A DNA stretch of 64,000 bases, taken from the NCBI GenBank assembly GCA_035477115.1, contig DATIKW010000022.1, positions 1-64,000 of the forward strand, given 5' to 3'. How positions within the stretch are numbered: the stretch's first letter is position 1; each line of letters starts with the position of its first letter. Positions 32,668 through 41,536 of the stretch are shown here, piece by piece. This stretch comes from UBA995 sp035477115. Lineage in GTDB: Bacteria; Bacillota; Sulfobacillia; UBA995. A program made the translations under genes and the position numbers. Under the pieces are notes generated by a model. That model made no database searches, was not told where the DNA came from, and was given only the letters and a program-made list of their open reading frames with translations.

Positions 32668-34283
32668 CCATGCGGGAGGCTCTGAACATCGGAGCGCTGA
32701 ACCGCGCGCGTCTCGTCGCGGGGGCCGCCGGCCTGGATCGGGAAGTGGGCTATGTGGATGTGCTCGAGGTGCCCGATGCCGAGGGCTGGTTCCGGCCGCA
32801 TCTCCTGGTGCTGACTACCGCTTACGCGGTGCGCGACGACGCCGGAGCCCAGCTCCGGCTGGTAGAAGGGTTGGGGAGGGCGGGGGCCGCCGGCCTGGCG
32901 GTCAAGGTCGGGCGTTTTCTCGCCGCCGTCCCCGAGGAGATGTGCGAGGCCGCGGACAGCGCGGGACTGCCCCTCTTGGAGATTCCGGCTGATATAGCCT
33001 ATGTGGACATCACCCATCCGTTATTGGGGGCGATCATCAGCCGACAGACCCTGCAGCTCCAGTATTCCGCCGCCATCCGCGGCCAGTTCACCCGTATGGT
33101 GCTGGAGGGGCACGGGCTCGAGGCGGTCGCGGCCGAACTGGCCCGGCTGGTTAACGGCCTGGTGGTGATAGTGGGTGAGGATGATCGGCTATTGGCTTCG
33201 GCTTCAGCCTTGCCGGGCGACCCCGGTACTCCGGCGCAACCGGACGCGGCCGGGGAGCTAGAGACGGCGGGTGGGGAGGCAGGACTGCGAGTAACCGCGG
33301 TGCCGGTTTCGGTGAAAGGCACCCGCTATGGTCAGTTGCGGACCTGCACTCGGCAGGCACTCAGTGAACTGGAGCGCATGGCGGTGGACCATGCGGTGAC
33401 GGTGACCGCCCTCGAACTGATCAAGGGGAGGGCGGTACAGGAAGCGGAACGGCGGCTGGCCCAGGACTTCGTGGAGGACCTGATCGCGGGGAACCTGCAT
33501 GAGCGTGATCTGGTCCAGAGTCGGGCGGCGGCGATGGGGATCAGTACCGGCAAGCGCCTGGCAGTCATGATCGCCGACATCGATGCCTTCGCCGACTTCA
33601 TCCGCCGACACGGTCTGAACGAGGGCGATGCCCAGGAAACGAAGGGTCAGTTGTTCGCCGCCGCTCGACGCGCGATTGCCCACCTTGGCAAGCGGGCGGT
33701 CGTCGTGAGCCGCAGCGACAGCGTCCTCTGCTTCGTCACGCCCGATGTTCAGGGGGACGAGGCGGGGGGGCGCGCCGAGATCGCGGCAATCGCCCGCGAG
33801 ATCCAACGGCAACTGGAGCGATGTGCCGAAGGGGTGACCGTGTCCATCGGGTTGAGTTCGCTCTGCACCGACCTCCTTGAGCTGGGCGACAAGTGTCGTG
33901 AGGCCCGTAAGGCGCTCGAGATTGGACGGTTAGCGGGAGGCAGGGGTGGGATCCACCACTATCAGGGTTTGGCCCTGCAACGGCTCCTGCATGATATGGG
34001 CGCGTCGGTTGAAGCCAAGGCCTTCTGCCGCCGGGTGTTGGGCGGAGTGCTCGACTACGACGAGGTCCACGGCACGTCTCTGCTGAAGACCCTGCAGGTC
34101 TTCCTCGAGGAGAAAGGCGTGGTGACCGCCACGGCGGACCGGCTGTTCGTCCACCGCAACACGCTCAGCTATCGCCTACAACGGTTGAGCGCTTTGTCAG
34201 GCAGGGATCTCGCCGACGGGGATGCCCGCTTTGAACTGCTGCTGGCGATCAAACTGCTACCGTTCATCCCGGCGGGCGTCTAG
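32661..34283 (+). CDS. PucR-family transcriptional regulator
   Basis: A 540-residue cytoplasmic regulator. The N-terminal PucR domain (about 1-125) carries MREALNIGALNRARLVAGAAGLDREVGYVDVLEVPD and VKVGRFLAAVPEEMCEAADSAGLPLLEIP. A middle region resembles the CdaR GGDEF-like domain with KRLAVMIADIDAF. The C-terminal HTH_30 domain reads TLQVFLEEKGVVTATADRLFVHRNTLSYRLQRL. The family controls purine, GABA, allantoin and related catabolic genes, often as activators responding to the substrate. It overlaps the end of the P-ATPase gene by 7 nt but is functionally more likely linked to the downstream DUF1177/OPT island. Its 3' end overlaps the convergent DUF1177 gene by 4 nt. Confidence 0.92.
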   Translation: MLTMREALNIGALNRARLVAGAAGLDREVGYVDVLEVPDAEGWFRPHLLVLTTAYAVRDDAGAQLRLVEGLGRAGAAGLAVKVGRFLAAVPEEMCEAADSAGLPLLEIPADIAYVDITHPLLGAIISRQTLQLQYSAAIRGQFTRMVLEGHGLEAVAAELARLVNGLVVIVGEDDRLLASASALPGDPGTPAQPDAAGELETAGGEAGLRVTAVPVSVKGTRYGQLRTCTRQALSELERMAVDHAVTVTALELIKGRAVQEAERRLAQDFVEDLIAGNLHERDLVQSRAAAMGISTGKRLAVMIADIDAFADFIRRHGLNEGDAQETKGQLFAAARRAIAHLGKRAVVVSRSDSVLCFVTPDVQGDEAGGRAEIAAIAREIQRQLERCAEGVTVSIGLSSLCTDLLELGDKCREARKALEIGRLAGGRGGIHHYQGLALQRLLHDMGASVEAKAFCRRVLGGVLDYDEVHGTSLLKTLQVFLEEKGVVTATADRLFVHRNTLSYRLQRLSALSGRDLADGDARFELLLAIKLLPFIPAGV

Positions 34284-35227
34284 GCCGGCGACGCTACCCT
34301 GCCGGGCGAGTTCAGGTGAGACATACTGCCATAGATCGCCAACAGCCGGTCGAACTCGCCGGCGTCGTGGAAGCGGCAACGACCGGCCGTGAAGGCCTTG
34401 GCAACTTCCAGGCAAAACCTCACCGCGGCCTCAATGTCCACAACTTGGCTGGCGCCGGTGGCCGGGCCGGGGACGGCCGCCTCGGCGGTGAGGGCTACCC
34501 CGACCACGGGAACGTTGCAGGCGGTGGCAGGCTGTAGGATGCTGTTAATGTGCCGGAGACCGTTGGCATAAGGGGTGATGTCCTGGGTGGCTATGGGGCA
34601 TACCGCGGGCAACTGCCCGGTAACATGCTGCATGATGTCGAGGAGGTCCTCGGCCGGCGGCAGGATGAAACCTTCTCTCACCGTGGGGGTGATGGCGAAT
34701 CCCCTCCGGTTGATGATCCGGTTGCCGCGCGTAGTGTCGACGGACAGGATGGCGTCCATGGCCGGATCCACTTCGTGCCGCACCAGCGTCGCCGTGTCCA
34801 CGGGCGATCCCATGAACGGCACGGGGTGCCGCGGCAGGGTCGGGGCACTCGGACAGATATGCGTGGTGATGATCACGTCACCGGCGAGCGTATCGCCTTC
34901 CGCAGCCATATCCGCAAGTTTCAGGGCGGAGGCCAGTGCGACCACCGCGCCGTCGGCATCGGACACCAGGCCGATCAAGGCGGGGCGCGCGCCCACACCG
35001 CCCAGGCGGCCGATTATCCCGAGTGTTGGAGCAGTTCCGCCCCGCTGCCGGCCATCAGTGCCCGGTACGACAACCTTGAGGAAGTCGGTGCCCGGTCCTT
35101 CGCCCCCAAGGCGCAGGGTGGTGATGTCCTTGAGACCGCGGGCGCTCAGCCGGGACGCAATCAGCTTCCCTCCCGCCCGGGGCGTATCCAGCATATCCCA
35201 GGCATCCAGGACCTGCCGCATTGCCAC
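34280..35227 (-). CDS. DUF1177-family protein
   Basis: A 315-residue cytoplasmic protein of a family without known biochemical role. It begins AMRQVLDAWDMLDTPRAGG, continues with GGEGPGTDFLKVVVPGTDG, GIIGRLGGVGARPALIGLVSDADGAV, HICPSAPTLPRHPVPFMGSPVD, a conserved-looking LSVDTTRGNRIINRRGFAITPTV and a Cys/His-containing HDAGEFDRLLAIYG end. I chose GTG 35227 because GGGAGG lies 7-8 nt upstream; ATG 35221 or an ATG near 35266 are alternatives. It is divergent from the OPT transporter gene and convergent with PucR. DUF1177 genes being found with OPT transporters, DUF917 and AroM suggests a shared pathway; its fold, acid-rich motifs and role remain open. Confidence 0.85.
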   Translation of the reverse strand: MAMRQVLDAWDMLDTPRAGGKLIASRLSARGLKDITTLRLGGEGPGTDFLKVVVPGTDGRQRGGTAPTLGIIGRLGGVGARPALIGLVSDADGAVVALASALKLADMAAEGDTLAGDVIITTHICPSAPTLPRHPVPFMGSPVDTATLVRHEVDPAMDAILSVDTTRGNRIINRRGFAITPTVREGFILPPAEDLLDIMQHVTGQLPAVCPIATQDITPYANGLRHINSILQPATACNVPVVGVALTAEAAVPGPATGASQVVDIEAAVRFCLEVAKAFTAGRCRFHDAGEFDRLLAIYGSMSHLNSPGRVASPA

Positions 35228-35404
35228 ACGCCTTCCCTCCCTGAACCGGTCAGACTGCAAGTCCATTGTAACCTCGGTCGAGGATAGCCGGTACGGGCAG
35301 CGAATCCAAACTGGGCCGCCGATCCCTGTGCAGCCTGCCCCAATCACCCGCTTGCTTGGGCAGCCGGCACACGTCAGGGCGACAACTTTCGTGCGTCCCG
35401 GCCA

Positions 35405-35434
35405 TTGCCAATGCTTAAAATGTGTCGCACAATT
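35405..35434 (+). promoter_or_regulatory. Promoter and operator candidate of the OPT-transporter operon
   Basis: TTGCCA (35405-35410), 17-nt spacer, CACAAT (35428-35433). Overlapping the spacer end and the -10 is a near-palindrome, AAATGTG-TCG-CACAATT (35418-35434), six of seven positions paired. That position suits a repressor or a PucR-type regulator. The rest of the 258-nt gap holds a weaker CTGCCCCAA/TTGGGCAG inverted repeat around 35335-35363 and no gene. Confidence 0.5.
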
Positions 35435-35485
35435 CATGGTGAACCGATGAGAGGATGAAGCGATGACGGAGAGGGGGCATACAGT

Positions 35486-37123
35486 TTGGAGATCGAGCAG
35501 GTCCAGGCAAAAGATCGGCTGCCCGATTATGTGCCGGAGATTCCCGATCGGCACCCGTCGCTGTTCCAGACCTTCCCGTTCCTCCTGAACGCGGCGCTTG
35601 CCGCCGTGGGCGCTATCGTGGGCATGCACCTCATCACCACCCTTGGGATCTCCACCAACACGTCGATCCTCGGCGCGCTGGTGGCCATCGCCATAGCCCG
35701 CGTGCCGCTGGCCGCAATCTTGCCGTTCAAGTCGGTGCAGCAGCAGAATCTGATCCAGAGCACCATATCTTCAGCCACCTTCGGGGCGGCTAACTGCTTG
35801 CTGATTCCCATCGGTATCCCCTTCTTGATGGGGAGGCCTGAGCTGGTAACCCCGATGCTGATCGGGGCGGCCATCGGCATGTTCTTCGGTACTACCATGC
35901 TATACTTGCAGTTCGATTCCCGGACCTTCCCGGCCAAGGGCATCTGGCCGCCGGGAATCGCCACCGCCGAGGCGATCATCGCCGGAGACCGCGGCGGTCG
36001 CCGCGCGCTCGTACTCCTGGGCGGGACGGTCCTGGGCGCTCTGGGTGCCTACTTCCGCATCCCCATGTCCGCCTTCGGCGTCGGCTTCATCGGCAACATC
36101 TGGGCGCTGAGCATGTTCGGCATCGGCTTGCTCATCCGCGGTTACAGCGTGCCCGTGGCGGGCATCAATGTCATGCAGCACTACCTGCCGCACGGCATGA
36201 TGGTGGGAGCCGGCCTCATCGCCATGGTGCAGGTCGCGATGATCCTGGTTCAGGGCAAGCGCAGCCGGCCCGGTCAACCCGGCCAGACCGATGAAGAGTA
36301 CACGGTGAGCGAACGGCAACTGGGGCGCTCCTTCGGTTACGGCTACGGGGTGTTCGTGGTCGGAGCGATCGTCATGGCCATCCTGGCCGGGCTGGTCGCG
36401 GAGATGCCGGCGGCCCAGTTCATCGGCTGGGTGATCTTCGCCGGGGCGGCCGCCATCATCGGCCAGCAACTCGTCGGCCTGGCGGCCATGCACTCCGGGT
36501 GGTTCCCCGCCTTCGCCGTGGCCCTCATCTTCCTGGTCCTGAGCATCCTCATGGGGTTCCCGCCCCTGGCCAGCGCTTTCCTCGTGGGTTACGTGGCCTC
36601 GGTGAGTCCAGCCTTCGCCGACACCGGCTACGACTTCAAGGCCGGCTGGATCTTGCGAGGACAGGGTAAGAACCGGAAGTTCGAACTGGAAGGCCGCAGG
36701 GAGCAGTTCCGGGCGGAGATGCTGGGACTGGTGGTCGCCCTGGTGATGGTCATCCTGTTCTGGCGTGGTTATTTCGAGCAAGACCTGCTGCCGCCCGTGG
36801 TCCGGGTATATGTGGCGACCATCGCCGCGGGGATCGATCCGGGCGTGCTCCGAAACATAATGCTGTGGGCCATCCCCGGCGCCGTCCTGCAGGCCGTCGG
36901 CGGTCCGGCCCGACAAATGGGCATCTTGCTGGCGACCGGCCTGTTGATCCCGAGCCCCCTGGGCGGGTGGGCGGTGCTGGCAGCCATCGCCATCCGACTC
37001 ATCGCCACCAGGCTGTATGGGGCTGCCGCCCAATCCTACCTCAACATCTTCGGCGCCGGGACGATCGCCGGCGACGCGTTGTTCGGGTTCTTCAACGCCA
37101 TCGTCCGCGTCCGGTTGCGCTGA
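35486..37123 (+). CDS. OPT-family oligopeptide transporter
   Basis: This 545-residue polytopic membrane protein belongs to the OPT family, which imports small peptides or metal chelates by proton coupling. Many hydrophobic helices are visible; characteristic stretches include PFKSVQQQNLIQSTISSATFGAANCLL, FPAKGIWPPGIATAEAIIAGD, the middle VPVAGINVMQHYLPHGMMVGAGLIAM, and FADTGYDFKAGWILRG. It starts at a TTG with GGGGG 8 nt upstream. It is the first gene of the rightward run that ends in peptidase-like enzymes and DUF4282. With the aminopeptidase-like and racemase genes, a peptide or amino-acid-derived substrate is the natural guess. Confidence 0.9.
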   Translation: MEIEQVQAKDRLPDYVPEIPDRHPSLFQTFPFLLNAALAAVGAIVGMHLITTLGISTNTSILGALVAIAIARVPLAAILPFKSVQQQNLIQSTISSATFGAANCLLIPIGIPFLMGRPELVTPMLIGAAIGMFFGTTMLYLQFDSRTFPAKGIWPPGIATAEAIIAGDRGGRRALVLLGGTVLGALGAYFRIPMSAFGVGFIGNIWALSMFGIGLLIRGYSVPVAGINVMQHYLPHGMMVGAGLIAMVQVAMILVQGKRSRPGQPGQTDEEYTVSERQLGRSFGYGYGVFVVGAIVMAILAGLVAEMPAAQFIGWVIFAGAAAIIGQQLVGLAAMHSGWFPAFAVALIFLVLSILMGFPPLASAFLVGYVASVSPAFADTGYDFKAGWILRGQGKNRKFELEGRREQFRAEMLGLVVALVMVILFWRGYFEQDLLPPVVRVYVATIAAGIDPGVLRNIMLWAIPGAVLQAVGGPARQMGILLATGLLIPSPLGGWAVLAAIAIRLIATRLYGAAAQSYLNIFGAGTIAGDALFGFFNAIVRVRLR

Positions 37124-37214
37124 GCAAGGGGGGCAGGAGGGGGTCCGTCGTGGACTCGCCCCTGGGGCTCGTTCAGGGCGGCCTCCTTCTCTGCTGTTCG
37201 GGAAGGGGGCCGCA

Positions 37215-37898
37215 ATGGCCGTGTCTCGGCCGTGGATCGGGCTGATTCGGGTGTTGACCACCGATGACCCTGGCGTGTTGGGCGCGCATGAACGCCTGCT
37301 CCGCTTGGCCTACCCGGGGCTTGCGGTGAGGACGGCCTGCATTCCCGACCAGCCGCGCGGGGTTCATGATGACGTCTCGCTGGCGGCCGCCGCGCCGAAA
37401 GTGGCCCGATTGGCCCGGGAGTTGGCCGAGGGCGGAACTGCCGCCGTGATCATCAGTTGTTGCGCCGACCCTGGCCTGGAGCTATGCCGGGCCGCGGTCG
37501 GCGTGCCGGTCATCGGAGCCGGAAGCGCAGCCGCCGCGATAGCGCTGGCCCCGGGGGGGCCGGTGGGCGTGCTCGGACTGACGGCCGAGGTCCCGCTGCC
37601 GGTGGCGCGGGTGTTGGGTCGGGCCTTATGCCGGTCGGCGGCGCCTCAAGGCGTACGGACCACCCTGGACCTCATGCGGGCGGACGCCATGGACGCCTGC
37701 CTCAAGGCGGCCCGCGAGTTGGTGGACGCGGGAGCGCAGGTGATCCTGGTGGCGTGCACGGGGATGTCCACTGCCGGGGTTACCGCTCGCTTACGCCGTG
37801 AGCTACCCCTGCCAGTGGTCGACCCGGTCTTGGCCGCCGGCGGGGTCGCCATCACCATGCTCGCACAGGAGGGGGTGATCGCCGGTTGCGCGAGTTGA
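37215..37898 (+). CDS. Aspartate/glutamate racemase-family protein (first copy)
   Basis: A 227-residue Asp/Glu/hydantoin racemase-superfamily protein. Two Cys in the expected positions of the two-base mechanism are seen in VIISCCADPGLELC and LVACTGMSTAG. N-terminal WIGLIRVLTTDDPGVLGAHERLL and VPVIGAGSAAAAIALAPGGPVGVLG match the fold's two pseudo-symmetric halves. ATG 37215 has GAAGGGGGC upstream; the longer frame upstream of it overlaps the OPT gene and is not conserved-looking. The stop overlaps the next gene. It may racemise an amino acid, a hydantoin or a maleate-type diacid (maleate isomerases share the fold). Confidence 0.85.
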   Translation: MAVSRPWIGLIRVLTTDDPGVLGAHERLLRLAYPGLAVRTACIPDQPRGVHDDVSLAAAAPKVARLARELAEGGTAAVIISCCADPGLELCRAAVGVPVIGAGSAAAAIALAPGGPVGVLGLTAEVPLPVARVLGRALCRSAAPQGVRTTLDLMRADAMDACLKAARELVDAGAQVILVACTGMSTAGVTARLRRELPLPVVDPVLAAGGVAITMLAQEGVIAGCAS

Positions 37899-38971
37899 CC
37901 CGAGCGGATGTGGAAGCGGCCGTGGTCGGCGGCGCCCTGCTGGGCGGCGGAGGCGGCGGTTGGCCGGTTGATGGGCGCCGGCTGGGCGATCTCGCCGTCA
38001 GCATGGGCCGTCCCACCCTCGCATCGATCGAAGAATTGCCGGCCGGCGCACTGGTCTTCACCGTATCTCTTGTGGGTGCCCCGGCCGCTAGCGAGCGCTA
38101 CCTCGAGCCGATCGATCATCTGCGAGCGGTGGAACTGGCGATGGGCGCCGCGGGCTGCCGGCCGGCCGCCTTCATCGCCAACGAAAACGGGGCGACGGCC
38201 ACCGTGAACGGCTGGTTGCAGTCAGCCTGCCTGGGCCTCCCCGTCCTGGATGCTCCCTGCAACGGCCGGGCGCACCCGACGGGGACGATGGGGGCGATGG
38301 GACTGCACCGGCGGGCGGGATACGTGTCGATCCAGGGTGCGGTCGGCGGCGACCACCGCCGAGCCCGACGCGTCGAACTGGCGGTGCGAGCCCCCTTGCT
38401 CCTGGCCGATGCCCTGGTCAGGCAGGCGGCGGTGCACGCCGGCGGACTGGTTGCCGTGGCCCGGAACCCGGTGGAGGTGGACTACCTCAAGGAGCACGCT
38501 GCGCCGGGGGGGATAAGCCAGGCGATTGCCATCGGCGAGTTGCTGCTCGCATCGGCGCCGGGCGAGCGGGCGGAGGCGGTGGCCAGCCGGCTCGGAGGCA
38601 CGGTCGTCGCCCGGGGACGGGTGGGGTCGTACCGGCTGGAAACCCGGGGGGGATTCGACGTCGGCCGTATGGAGGTCGCATCGGACCGGGGTACTTTCCG
38701 ACTGACCATATGGAACGAGTATATGACCCTGGACGGACCAGGAGGACGCCTGGCGACTTTCCCCGACCTGATCGCCACCCTGGACCGCGATGGCTGGCCG
38801 CTGATCAGCGCCGCGATCGTTGAGGGGATAGACGTCAGCTTGCTGGCCGTTCCGGCCAGCCGGCTGGTGCTGGGAGCGGGCATGCGCGACCCGGAACTGT
38901 TTCGGATGGTGGAGGAGGCGGTTGGCGAGCCGGTGCTCGCCCATGCCTTTCCCGGATTCGGAGGTGGATGA
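37886..38971 (+). CDS. DUF917-family protein
   Basis: A 361-residue protein of the DUF917 family, a fold related to one domain of hydantoinase/oxoprolinase-type proteins. It starts at TTG 37886, overlapping the racemase stop by 13 nt. The N-terminal ADVEAAVVGGALLGGGGGG is the family's hallmark glycine run; ANENGATATVNGWLQSACLGLPVLDAPCNGRAHPTGTMGAMG follows; then the RGRVGSYRLETRGGFDVGRMEV and WNEYMTL stretches and ISAAIVEGIDVSLLAVPAS. Families of this kind co-occur with hydantoinase-like amidohydrolases, but the reaction is undefined. Its position inside a run of overlapping genes shows it works with the racemases and AroM. Confidence 0.85.
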   Translation: MRELTRADVEAAVVGGALLGGGGGGWPVDGRRLGDLAVSMGRPTLASIEELPAGALVFTVSLVGAPAASERYLEPIDHLRAVELAMGAAGCRPAAFIANENGATATVNGWLQSACLGLPVLDAPCNGRAHPTGTMGAMGLHRRAGYVSIQGAVGGDHRRARRVELAVRAPLLLADALVRQAAVHAGGLVAVARNPVEVDYLKEHAAPGGISQAIAIGELLLASAPGERAEAVASRLGGTVVARGRVGSYRLETRGGFDVGRMEVASDRGTFRLTIWNEYMTLDGPGGRLATFPDLIATLDRDGWPLISAAIVEGIDVSLLAVPASRLVLGAGMRDPELFRMVEEAVGEPVLAHAFPGFGGG

Positions 38972-38975
38972 AACC

Positions 38976-39737
38976 ATGAGTTTTGGGGTGATGCCGGCGC
39001 GAGAGCCAGCGCCGGCGTACGCCGCCAAGCCCCTTTCCGTGCGGGCGGAGCAGCCCCGGCGCATTGGCGCCATCACCATCGGCCAGTCGCCGCGCGCCGA
39101 CGTGATCCCCGAGATGGCGCCATTCCTTGGCGAGGCCGTCGAAATCATCGAGCGCGGACTGCTGGATGGGAGGAGTGCGCCCGAGATTCAAGCCATGAAG
39201 CCGCCACCGGGCGAAGCGGTCCTCGTCAGCCGATTGCGGGACGGGACGGAGGTGTCCATCTCCGCCCGGTGGGCCAGAGAGGCGCTGCCCGCCACCATCG
39301 CGGAACTCGAGGCCCTGGGCTGTTACTTGATCGTGGTCCTGTGCACCGGCGAGTTTCCCGGGTTATCCTCCCGAGTACCGCTGGTCTTGCCGCAGCGGCT
39401 CCTGTTCCATACCGTCAGCGCCTTGGCCCGCGAGCTGCACCTGGGCGTGATCGTGCCCTCGCCCCTTCAGATACCCGGTGCCACCGCGCGCTGGGGGCCG
39501 GCGGCGGCACGGGTCACGGCGGTCTCGGGCTCGCCTTACGGCGAAGCACGGGAGCTGGATGCCGCCGCTCGGAGCCTGGCGGTGGATGGGGTGGACATCG
39601 TGGTCCTCGACTGCATGGGGCACGCTATGCGGCACCGGGCACTGGTTCAAGGGCTGGTCGGCCGCCCGGTGGTATTGGCCCGAACACTGGTAGCGCGGGT
39701 TCTGGGCGAACTCCTGGGAGCCGCTCCCGCCCGATGA
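38976..39737 (+). CDS. AroM-family protein
   Basis: This 253-residue protein belongs to the AroM family, related to the Asp/Glu racemase fold; E. coli AroM is coregulated with shikimate kinase II but has no proven activity. Seen: the family start RRIGAITIGQSPRADVIPEM, ERGLLDGRS, VSRLRDGTEVSISARWAREALP, VVLCTGEFPGLSSRVPLVLPQRLLFH, and DIVVLDCMGHAMRHRALVQG near the end. The two Cys lie where racemase-fold proteins carry catalytic Cys. ATG 38976 follows GGAGGT; the next gene overlaps by 4 nt. It is thus one of three racemase-fold proteins in a row. Confidence 0.88.
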   Translation: MSFGVMPAREPAPAYAAKPLSVRAEQPRRIGAITIGQSPRADVIPEMAPFLGEAVEIIERGLLDGRSAPEIQAMKPPPGEAVLVSRLRDGTEVSISARWAREALPATIAELEALGCYLIVVLCTGEFPGLSSRVPLVLPQRLLFHTVSALARELHLGVIVPSPLQIPGATARWGPAAARVTAVSGSPYGEARELDAAARSLAVDGVDIVVLDCMGHAMRHRALVQGLVGRPVVLARTLVARVLGELLGAAPAR

Positions 39738-40462
39738 GCGCTTCGATTCGGCTCAAGGTCATCGTCCCCGTCACCTTCCCCGGCTGGGATGATGATGTGG
39801 GACGGATCTGCCGAGCGGCGGCCGACACCGCCACGCGGATCGAAGTGGTGCACCTTGCCCGCGGACCGGCGTCCATAGAGTCGATGTTCGATGAAGAGTG
39901 GGCTGCTCTGCCCATCCTGGAAGCCGTCGCTGCGGCGGCGCAGGACAGCGACGCGGCGATCATCTACTGCTTCGGTAACCCTGCCCTGGAGGCCGCAAAA
40001 GAGGCGGCCGCCATCCCCGTGGTCGGGCTGGGGGAGGCGGCTCAGGTGGCGGCAATGCCCCTGGGGGAGCGACTGGGCATCCTGGCTACCCTGTCCGGCA
40101 CGATCGGCCGTCACTGGCGTAAGGCTCGAGCCTCGGGGACGGCGGCCAAACTGGTCTCGATTCGCGCCCTGGATATCCCCGTGCTCGACCTGACGGATTC
40201 CGACCGGGTGCGGGAGCGGGCGCTCAGCGTGGTCGGACGGATGGTGACGGAGGATGGCATCGATGTGCTGATCCTCGGCTGCGGGTCAATGGTGGACCTG
40301 GGCCCGGAACTCGAGTCGACATTCGGCCTGCCGGTGGTGGTGCCGGCACCTGCCGCCGTGAAGCTGGCGGAGCTGTACGTTCGGGCGGGTCTTGCCCCAA
40401 GCAGGCGGGCCTATCCCCTCCCCCGCGAGAAGGAAAGGACGGACATGCATGGACTGGGTTGA
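39734..40462 (+). CDS. Aspartate/glutamate (hydantoin-type) racemase-family protein (second copy)
   Basis: A 242-residue Asp/Glu/hydantoin racemase-superfamily protein. LKVIVPVTFPGW opens the first strand; the two catalytic Cys are in DAAIIYCFGNPALEAAKEAA and VLILGCGSMVDLG; PVVGLGEAAQVAAMPLGERLGILAT resembles hydantoin racemases. ATG 39734 overlaps the previous stop as ATGA, and the end overlaps the peptidase-like gene by 14 nt. With the copy two genes upstream it gives the pathway two different racemase-type enzymes, suggesting a D/L mixture or distinct intermediates. Confidence 0.88.
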   Translation: MSASIRLKVIVPVTFPGWDDDVGRICRAAADTATRIEVVHLARGPASIESMFDEEWAALPILEAVAAAAQDSDAAIIYCFGNPALEAAKEAAAIPVVGLGEAAQVAAMPLGERLGILATLSGTIGRHWRKARASGTAAKLVSIRALDIPVLDLTDSDRVRERALSVVGRMVTEDGIDVLILGCGSMVDLGPELESTFGLPVVVPAPAAVKLAELYVRAGLAPSRRAYPLPREKERTDMHGLG

Positions 40463-41492
40463 ACGCGACCGTATCATCCCCGGCGTGGAGAGCATGCTGC
40501 GCGTGAACCTCGGGCTGCGGCCCGGTGAGCGGGTGCTCGTGGTCACCGACGTGTTGTCTCCAGAGCGCTGGCGCGAGTATCCGAGCGGCGACCTGGAAGG
40601 GATGCTCCGCCGCTCCTACCTGGCCCGCCTGGTGGCCGAAGTCGCCGCGGCATCGTTTCCCGAGAGCCCGGTGGACTTTTACGCTTTCGAGGCCACGTGC
40701 CAGTCGGGCAAGGAACCGCCGGCGGCGGCAGCCGCCAGGTTCAGGGAGACGGACGTCCTCGTGGCCATCGTCTCCTTCTCCTTGAGCCACACCGCCGCGC
40801 GGGAGGAGGCATGCCGGGCGGGGGTGCGAGTCGCCAGCATGCCCCGGTTCATCCCCGAGATGTTCTACCCGGGCGGGCCGATGGCGGTGGACTACGCGGC
40901 CATCGCCGCGGAGACGGGGATGATCGCCGCGTGGCTGACCGCCGCCGGCAGCGCCGCCGTACGTTCGCCGGACGGGACCGACATTCGCTTCAGCCTGCGG
41001 GATCGGCAAGGTCTGAGCGACAATGGGCTGTACACTGCCGCCGGGTCCTGGGGCAATCTGCCGGCGGGGGAAGCCTACGTTGCTCCCGTCGAAGGGTCCG
41101 CGGAGGGCCGCATCGTGGTCCGCCGCGGGTGGTTCCCCGGGGTGGAGGAGGAGGACCTCGTCCTGTCTTTCGAGCGGGGGGAGGTGGTCCAGGTGACGGG
41201 CGGCGGTGATGTAGGCCGCAAGCTCGCCGTCTTCCTGGGTCTGGGGGGCACGCAAGGCCACCCCCGCCGGCATCTCGCCGAGCTGGGGGTCGGCACCAAC
41301 CCCAACGCTCGGCGGACGGACATCGTGCTCGAGGCGGAGAAGATCCGCGGTACCGTGCACCTGGCCATCGGCGACAACAGCCACATGGGCGGACGCAACG
41401 TGGCGGACTTCCACCAGGACTATGTCATCCCCGAAGCGGAACTCGTCCTGGATGGGGTGACGCGGATGAAGGGCGGCCGGCTGTTGCCGTAG
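40449..41492 (+). CDS. M29-family aminopeptidase-like metalloprotein
   Basis: A 347-residue protein similar to thermophilic M29 leucyl aminopeptidases (aminopeptidase T). All metal-site positions I can align are kept: Glu in NLPAGEAYVAPVEGS, Glu in HLAELGVGTNPNAR, Glu and His in EAEKIRGTVHLAIGDN, and His-x-Asp in FHQDYVIPEAELVLDG. This supports a real dinuclear metallopeptidase, or a hydrolase on a peptide-like amide. ATG 40449 lies within the end of the racemase gene. A shorter spacing than typical M29 proteins before the first Glu is evident (family members usually exceed 400 residues). It probably removes an N-terminal residue from the imported peptide-like substrate. Confidence 0.82.
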   Translation: MDWVERDRIIPGVESMLRVNLGLRPGERVLVVTDVLSPERWREYPSGDLEGMLRRSYLARLVAEVAAASFPESPVDFYAFEATCQSGKEPPAAAAARFRETDVLVAIVSFSLSHTAAREEACRAGVRVASMPRFIPEMFYPGGPMAVDYAAIAAETGMIAAWLTAAGSAAVRSPDGTDIRFSLRDRQGLSDNGLYTAAGSWGNLPAGEAYVAPVEGSAEGRIVVRRGWFPGVEEEDLVLSFERGEVVQVTGGGDVGRKLAVFLGLGGTQGHPRRHLAELGVGTNPNARRTDIVLEAEKIRGTVHLAIGDNSHMGGRNVADFHQDYVIPEAELVLDGVTRMKGGRLLP

Positions 41493-41536
41493 GGGCCCTG
41501 GCTGACACGAAAATACTCAGGGAGGATCGAGAAGCG

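Noticed and set aside
37017..37214. Upstream extension of the first racemase frame
   Set aside because: It overlaps the OPT gene; the ATG at 37215 has a ribosome binding site and starts the conserved fold.
36061..37261. Minus-strand frame opposite the OPT transporter
   Set aside because: A GC-driven shadow with many Gly, His and Asp residues and no recognisable domain.
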